Shown here one piece after another: positions 59,870 through 64,000 of a stretch of DNA of 64,000 nt. Below the pieces are notes generated by a model, which was not told the origin of the DNA, searched no databases, and saw only the letters and a list, made by a program, of their open reading frames with translations. The stretch's first letter is position 1. Each line of letters opens with the position of its first letter. The stretch covers positions 186,001 to 250,000 of the forward strand of contig NZ_JAIEZV010000001.1 of the NCBI RefSeq assembly GCF_019599545.1. The letters are read 5' to 3'. The stretch is from Halobacillus sp. Nhm2S1 (GTDB lineage: Bacteria; Bacillota; Bacilli; Bacillales; Halobacillaceae). The translations under genes were made by a program, and so were the position numbers.

Positions 59870-59902
59870 TTGACAAAACCAATGAGAACGATTATCATTA
59901 CC
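59870..59902 (+). promoter_or_regulatory. yfhC promoter with Fur box
   Basis: TTGACA (59870-59875), 17 bases, TATCAT (59893-59898). GAGAACGATTATCATTACC (59884-59902) matches the 19-base Fur consensus GATAATGATTATCATTATC at 16 of 19 positions and covers the -10. Confidence 0.75.
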
Positions 59903-59935
59903 GTAAATAAAACTTTAGATACGTAGGTGAGAGGT

Positions 59936-60490
59936 ATGGAACAAACAAAAACAGAACTAGCAAGAATCATTCGTGAACGTCGCTCTGTAAAGAGTGGATA
60001 TTTAGATAAAGAGGTCCCAACAGAACTTGTTACTGAACTGTTAGATGACGCAAGATGGGCACCAACTCACGGTTTACGTGAACCATGGAGATTCATTTTC
60101 ATTCCTTCTCACGAAAAAGAAGATTTCGTGGAATCCCTTGTCCAAACATTCCCTCGAGACATGCAGGAAAACCGCAGAAACTACTTTAGTCAGCCGGCAG
60201 CTTTTCTTATAGCAATTATGGATGAAGACCCTCGTCAAAAACAGTGGGAGGAAAACTTCGGAGCGATCAGCAGCATGCTTCAAAACTTCCAACTGCTGGC
60301 TTGGGAACGTGAGTTAGGTGTATGTTGGAAGACAAACCCACAAATTCATGAGCCGAAAGTGCGTGAACTTTTAGGTGTTCAACCTGGGGAAAAAATTGTA
60401 GGTTTTATCCATATGGGCTTTTTCGAGCAACAGCCAAAGCAGAAAAAACGCACGCCAATAGAAGAGAAATTAACCATCTATAAAAAATAA
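59936..60490 (+). CDS. yfhC: Nitroreductase-like flavoprotein (YfhC-like)
   Basis: A 184-residue FMN-dependent oxidoreductase of the nitroreductase family: IIRERRSVKSGYLDKEVP near residue 10, DDARWAPTHGLREPWRFIF near 38, the active-site LQNFQLLAWERELGVCWKT near 117, and GFIHMGFFEQQPKQKKR near 156. B. subtilis yfhC is in the Fur regulon, agreeing with the operator here. The ATG at 59936 follows AGGTGAGAGG; a GTG at 59927 overlaps the site. Substrate unknown; a role in iron or heme-related redox chemistry is inferred. Confidence 0.88.
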   Translation: MEQTKTELARIIRERRSVKSGYLDKEVPTELVTELLDDARWAPTHGLREPWRFIFIPSHEKEDFVESLVQTFPRDMQENRRNYFSQPAAFLIAIMDEDPRQKQWEENFGAISSMLQNFQLLAWERELGVCWKTNPQIHEPKVRELLGVQPGEKIVGFIHMGFFEQQPKQKKRTPIEEKLTIYKK

Positions 60491-60505
60491 TGTTTGAACC
60501 AATTC

Positions 60506-60534
60506 AAAAGACGCCGATCATCGGCGTCTTTTAT
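60506..60534. terminator. Terminator between yfhC and the small ORF
   Basis: AAAAGACGCCGA, TCA, TCGGCGTCTTTT: a near-perfect palindrome with T runs on both sides. Confidence 0.9.
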
Positions 60535-60645
60535 TTAATCTTTATACTTAGAATCGTAGGCGATTAAAACAACATTGAGTTGATTTTCAAGCTCTTTTAC
60601 CTTAACAAGCTTTTCTTTCGGCAGCTCTGCATAATCAAAAGCCAT
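60535..60645 (-). CDS. Tiny acidic/basic ORF, unknown
   Basis: A 36-residue protein (MAFDYAELPKEKLVKVKELE... to YDSKYKD). AGGAGG (60655-60660) is followed by three consecutive in-frame ATGs at 60651, 60648 and 60645; I chose the last, nine bases from the site, but 60648 is equally possible. A strong terminator follows at once. No membrane segment; a short helix is likely. Not recognised. Confidence 0.65.
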   Translation of the reverse strand: MAFDYAELPKEKLVKVKELENQLNVVLIAYDSKYKD

Positions 60646-60793
60646 CATCATTCGCCTCCTTAAGTTCTATCCTTTGCTTTTAAACAAGGAGTATTCCGAT
60701 ATCAACACAATTTGAATGGCAAGGCTTAACAATAGACGAACCTATGCTCGCCCATTTATGATAAAGATAAGACTATAAATAAAGGAGATCGAC

Positions 60794-61729
60794 ATGAACT
60801 TTGTAGCCCTTGATTTTGAAACAGCTAATTCTTCAAGAGGTTCTGTTTGTTCCATTGGTATGGTGGAATACGAACAGGGCTCCATAAAAAGAGAATACTA
60901 CAGGTTAGTGAAACCACAGAAAAACTATTTTGCTCCCATCAATATACGTGTGCATGGAATAACTAAAAGCGATGTTGAAGATGCCGAAGAGTTTGATGTG
61001 TTATGGGAACGTGAGATCAGGTCATGGCTGGAAGGTAAGTTTGTCGTAGCTCATAATGCGCAGTTTGATATGGGGGTTTTACGTGCTGTATTGGATCTAT
61101 ACAACCTTAGCTACCCGATGCTTGCGTACAACTGTACCGTCAATATATCTAAGAAAACGTGGCATTTTCCAAAGTATAACTTGAATGTTGTCTCTGACTA
61201 TCTCGGATTTTCATTCAGCCACCACCATGCATTAGAAGATGCTAAGGCTTCTGCACATATCCTGATGTCAGCAAAAGAGGAGCTTGGCGCAACAGATACT
61301 AAAGACCTTGTAGACAAATCAGGAACGACAAACGGAATGATGTTTGATCGTGGTTATGAACCGGCACGCATAAACAAAAAGAAACGTGCTAAAAAAGCAC
61401 ATCCATCGTCGTATATAGCAGCAACCAACCAATTCGATCCTTCCCATCCATTTTATGACGCTGCAGTTGTGTTTACAGGAAAGTTAAGTAAAATGAAGAG
61501 AGATGAAGCCAGTCAAAAAGTCGTTGATTTAGGTGGCCACCTTCACAACACAATTGAATCCAATACAAGCTTTGTAGTTGTTGGCGAACAAACGTTCGAG
61601 GCTTATAAAAACGGCACAAAAACCAGTAAACTGGAAAGAGCAGAGACGCTGCTAAGCCAGGGATATCCAATCGAAATCATTTCAGAGTCAGAGTTTCACC
61701 AATATTTAAAACGCTCATCCCATAAATAG
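60794..61729 (+). CDS. DEDD exonuclease with BRCT domain
   Basis: A 311-residue protein. N-terminal DnaQ-like 3'-5' exonuclease: FVALDFETAN (Asp and Glu), VAHNAQFDMGVL and the third motif HHALEDAKASAHIL, giving the DEDDh set. C-terminal BRCT: FTGKLSKMKRDEASQKVVDLGG near residue 230, then SFVVVGEQT and SEFHQYL. Such exonuclease-BRCT fusions occur in Firmicutes and act in DNA repair or replication proofreading. AAAGGAGA eight bases before ATG. Confidence 0.9.
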   Translation: MNFVALDFETANSSRGSVCSIGMVEYEQGSIKREYYRLVKPQKNYFAPINIRVHGITKSDVEDAEEFDVLWEREIRSWLEGKFVVAHNAQFDMGVLRAVLDLYNLSYPMLAYNCTVNISKKTWHFPKYNLNVVSDYLGFSFSHHHALEDAKASAHILMSAKEELGATDTKDLVDKSGTTNGMMFDRGYEPARINKKKRAKKAHPSSYIAATNQFDPSHPFYDAAVVFTGKLSKMKRDEASQKVVDLGGHLHNTIESNTSFVVVGEQTFEAYKNGTKTSKLERAETLLSQGYPIEIISESEFHQYLKRSSHK

Positions 61730-61744
61730 GGATGAGCGTTTTTA
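61711..61744. terminator. Terminator between the exonuclease and the amidase
   Basis: ACGCTCATCCC, seven bases, GGGATGAGCGT plus TTTTT: a perfect eleven-pair stem. The exonuclease stop lies inside it and the minus-strand gene ends just beyond, so it is shared. Confidence 0.9.
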
Positions 61745-62281
61745 TTTCCTGGATAGATACCTGCGATTTTTTAACCGCTCTGGGTGGACTGATTTAGCAT
61801 GAGGAGAAATTTTTCCTAAATTGACACCTGCACCAAAATAATAAGATTGCCACACGATTTTCGTGCAATACTGTTGTCCGTTCATCCTGCTTATAGGCGT
61901 CCATATCTTATAGTTGGCATGAGGATGTTCTCGTTGCAGTTTTACCGCCCAATCAGCAGCCGCGTCTCCTGATTTCCTATCCTTAGCTGAGTAAATGCGC
62001 ATATTACTGAATTTGTTAAAATAAGCCTCCATGTGATCTTGCACGACTCCTGAAGGAACCGAATGAATCACTTTATTATCTTTCGTTACAATCCCTACAT
62101 GGCCTATATAACGCGATTCTTTTTTGCCGATAGGAGAAAACAGCAAATCTCCAGGTTCGATGGGTAGGTTTGTTCCTGGATATAGATGTTCATGTTTTTG
62201 AATCACTGGTGCAACAATTTTCTTAGGCTTTATGATGAATGCAAAAAATACAGTACTTAGGAAGAAGAGCAGCTTTTTCAT
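61742..62281 (-). CDS. YiiX-like permuted papain amidase
   Basis: A 179-residue protein with an N-terminal hydrophobic signal/anchor (LLFFLSTVFFAFII). The C92/YiiX permuted NlpC/P60-like domain shows GDLLFSPIG, RYIGHVGIVTKD (active His) and QQYCTKIVWQSYY (active Cys). It is probably exported and acts on peptidoglycan or lipids. ATG at 62281 with GGAAGGTG; a GTG two codons earlier overlaps the site. Confidence 0.8.
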   Translation of the reverse strand: MKKLLFFLSTVFFAFIIKPKKIVAPVIQKHEHLYPGTNLPIEPGDLLFSPIGKKESRYIGHVGIVTKDNKVIHSVPSGVVQDHMEAYFNKFSNMRIYSAKDRKSGDAAADWAVKLQREHPHANYKIWTPISRMNGQQYCTKIVWQSYYFGAGVNLGKISPHAKSVHPERLKNRRYLSRK

Positions 62282-62366
62282 AAACACCTTCCTTAGTCTT
62301 CTTATATCATTATCCTAGCGGATTATATGCCAAATAACAAAGTAAAAGTGCTAAAAAGCACCCCTA

Positions 62367-62380
62367 AGAACGTATGTTCG
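62367..62380. promoter_or_regulatory. LexA (SOS) box upstream of the homing-endonuclease relic
   Basis: AGAACGTATGTTCG contains GAAC-N4-GTTC in a perfect palindrome, the Bacillus LexA (DinR) pattern. A half site CGAACATTTG follows at 62397-62406, just before the ribosome binding site of the relic. Confidence 0.65.
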
Positions 62381-62420
62381 ATAAATGTGAAATGAACGAA
62401 CATTTGGGAGGGAACCATAA

Positions 62421-63192
62421 ATGATTAGACCATTGAGAAAAAGAACAATGTCTAAAGTAGAAATTGCTCAACTGTATAAGGCCGGCGAGAGTACAATCGT
62501 CGTTGCTGAAAAGCGAATGTTTCACCCGATTATATCCGTATCGTGTTAAAAGAATGAAGGGTTCCATTAAGACCTAGAGAGAGCTGGAAAAGGAAGTTTA
62601 AGGTCACCGAAGACTATTTTAAAACGTGGTCTAACAACATGGCTCATATTTTAGGATTTATTGCAGCAGGTGGAATGATTTCAGGTCATGCGCAGTTAAT
62701 TAGCATAGCACAAAAAGAAAAAGATATACTGCTGTATATTAAGCGCGAAATGGATTCCAGCCATCCAATAACAAAAAATGAACGGACAGGTGTACATATG
62801 CATAATATCCGAAGTGAAATTCTCAAGGAGGATCTCATTCGCATACATGGAATAATACCTAAGAAATCAATGACTTTATCATATCCAAATGTACCAAGGG
62901 AATATCAATCACATTTTGTAAGAGGGTATTTGGATGGTGAAGGCTGTATATACAAGGATAAATATTTTATCAATATCGTAGGTGGATCCAAGTCATTTAT
63001 GATGGAATTAATGGATGTACTTAGAGCAAATGATATGGAATCGAGATTAAATACGAATCCAGGATGACTTAATAGTAAGAGTTTATGTTAGCGGTAAAAA
63101 AGATGTAGAAAATTTCTTCCATTGGATATACGCTCAAGAAGATAAATGCTTGGAAAGAAAATATTCAACGTTTTTAAAATTGTTGAAGTAGA
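62421..63192 (+). pseudogene. Frameshifted LAGLIDADG homing endonuclease with HTH N-terminus
   Basis: GGGAGGG eight bases upstream of ATG 62421. The frame begins MIRPLRKRTMSKVEIAQLYKAG, a helix-turn-helix-like segment, and is broken near 62513 and 62552-62560 by single-base losses and a gain. After the first break the best frame reads ANVSPDYIRIVLK and later PLRPRESWKRKFKVTEDYFK. A long open part (about 62585-63062) carries AHILGFIAAGGMIS and HFVRGYLDGEGCI, the two LAGLIDADG motifs. A further shift near 63062 continues as DDLIVRVYVSGKKDVENFFHW, CLERKYSTFLK. The first motif has Gly where the catalytic Asp belongs. The 3' end is approximate. Confidence 0.8.
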
Positions 63193-63966
63193 AAGAAGGA
63201 GAGGAAATCCCCCTTACTTTTTTGTTTCCATCTAGTTTACATAATATTTATTATACTTACTCATTTCAGAAACGATTATTTTGTCTCACTAAAAAAGTAT
63301 ACTCATGATATTGAGATAAAATAGAAATAAATAAGCTGATTTTAACACCGATTTTATTAATGTTTACCAATCATTCATTCTCCGTAAGTTTTATGCATGA
63401 TGGTCTCAATAAAAATTCTAACTTTGGATTGTTGTTTATCTTCAGTTAGCTTCATTTCCTTTTTTATCTTCCATAATCATTATAGAAATTCAGAACGTTT
63501 GCTTTATGATCTCCAGCATATTTTTATATCATGTCTACACAATTTATCTTTCCATTTCAACATGGTTAATCTAAACTATATCTCATTCAGTTTTCATACG
63601 CTTTTCCAATCTCCTTTACTTGTTCATAAATAAAATAATGTCATTACATCTATATCGGGACTTTTGCCACACATTTTTATATTTATAATCTCGAGCTATC
63701 ATTTGATTGACTCTCGGATTACGATCAAACACTATATACTCACGGTTAAGCTTTACTATTGCCTTCATTCGCAAGATGCTTTTCTTAAATGGACTCATTG
63801 TAATCTGCATGCCTACCTTCTTTCCTGCTCACAACATGTCATTTTATTTGCTCTCAGTTGCTATCATACTGAGAATCGGTTTATTGATTGTTTTTTCTGA
63901 ATATTTCGGAGTTACTACTAAGTATAAATTGGTAATTATGTAATAGGTGCTCATTTCACGGGGGTT
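63193..63966. other. AT-rich region without supported gene
   Basis: About 770 bases, markedly AT-rich and full of stops in all frames. On the minus strand 63616-63810 a 64-codon frame (MSPFKKSILRMKAIVKLNREY...) with a weak site could continue after a frameshift as FIYEQVKEIGKAYEN, and a further stretch near 63400-63480 reads KLTEDKQQSKVRIFIETIMHK. These might be remnants of a decayed gene, but I cannot identify it. Confidence 0.4.
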
Positions 63967-63980
63967 AGAACATACGTTCT
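63967..63980. promoter_or_regulatory. LexA (SOS) box at the right edge
   Basis: AGAACATACGTTCT contains GAAC-N4-GTTC, the exact reverse complement of the core at 62368-62379. It is followed by GAGGGTGA and a TTTTAT end of window, so a gene starting just outside would be SOS-controlled (for example a Y-family polymerase). Confidence 0.65.
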
Positions 63981-64000
63981 GTTGTTGAGGGTGATTTTAT

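Noticed and set aside
62364-62567. Minus-strand 67-codon frame opposite the homing-endonuclease start
   Set aside because: Antisense of the relic, no ribosome site, no family resemblance.

Overview
The window is a chromosomal segment of a Gram-positive, endospore-forming member of the Bacillaceae. The evidence is spore genes (cotD-type coat protein, sspM, yjcZ, yqfQ), a Bacillus-type (class B) RNase P RNA, strong AAGGAGG ribosome binding sites, frequent TTG and GTG starts, and blocks of order known from Bacillus subtilis (recU-ponA; ypsA-gpsB-rnpB-ypsC). Protein sequences are clearly diverged from B. subtilis. The overall character suggests a Halobacillus/Virgibacillus-like relative, but the genus is inference. 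There is no prophage, CRISPR array, rRNA or tRNA gene that I can see.

Layout. 1-3000 (minus): ponA (cut by the left edge), recU and sspM. 3139-3832: two small cytosolic proteins including yppE. 4127-7171 (minus): an RND efflux pump, divergent from cdd across a palindromic operator candidate. 7983-12947: cotD, ypsA, gpsB, rnpB, ypsC/rlmL and an M32 carboxypeptidase. 12989-18492: a lipoprotein, an SDR, a CheX-like protein, the type III PKS pair bpsA-ypbQ, and ypdP-ypdQ behind a preQ1-I riboswitch. 19343-26885: cspD, fhs, a DUF72 gene, ypgQ-thyA, dfrA-mobA and the Tat operon. 27069-34105: yozE, sbcDC, ung, yqfQ and msrAB. 34172-40958: a TetR regulator, an AbrB-type membrane protein, MhqR-box-controlled mhqD, an amidohydrolase, ferredoxin, a second SDR and acyP. 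41033-44757: a tightly coupled four-gene hydrolase operon. 44833-55174: dynA, sodC, a cold-shock cluster, a DUF2252 kinase-like protein, an ABC-F ATPase, a yocH-like LysM/3D protein and yogA. 55323-62281: a PadR regulator, an LLM flavoprotein, yjcZ, cvfB, yusW, an anchored MsrB, Fur-box-controlled yfhC, an exonuclease-BRCT protein and a YiiX-like amidase. 62368-64000: an AT-rich tract with two LexA-type boxes and a frameshifted LAGLIDADG homing endonuclease.

Functional themes. One-carbon and thymidylate metabolism (fhs, thyA, dfrA, cdd) is clustered with DNA upkeep (recU, sbcDC, ung, ypgQ). Oxidative and electrophile protection is spread across the window (msrAB, anchored msrB, sodC, mhqD, yfhC). 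Cell-envelope growth is represented by ponA, gpsB, dynA and the yocH-like hydrolase.

The strongest regulatory signals are a preQ1-I riboswitch, an MhqR operator inside the mhqD promoter, a Fur box on the yfhC promoter, structured leaders on both cold-shock genes, and two SOS boxes at the right end. Several intergenic gaps carry degenerate copies of a GC-rich dispersed repeat. No dramatic new defence or biosynthetic system is evident. The best candidates for something undescribed are the two csp leader RNAs, the hydrolase quartet, and the SOS-boxed homing-endonuclease relic.
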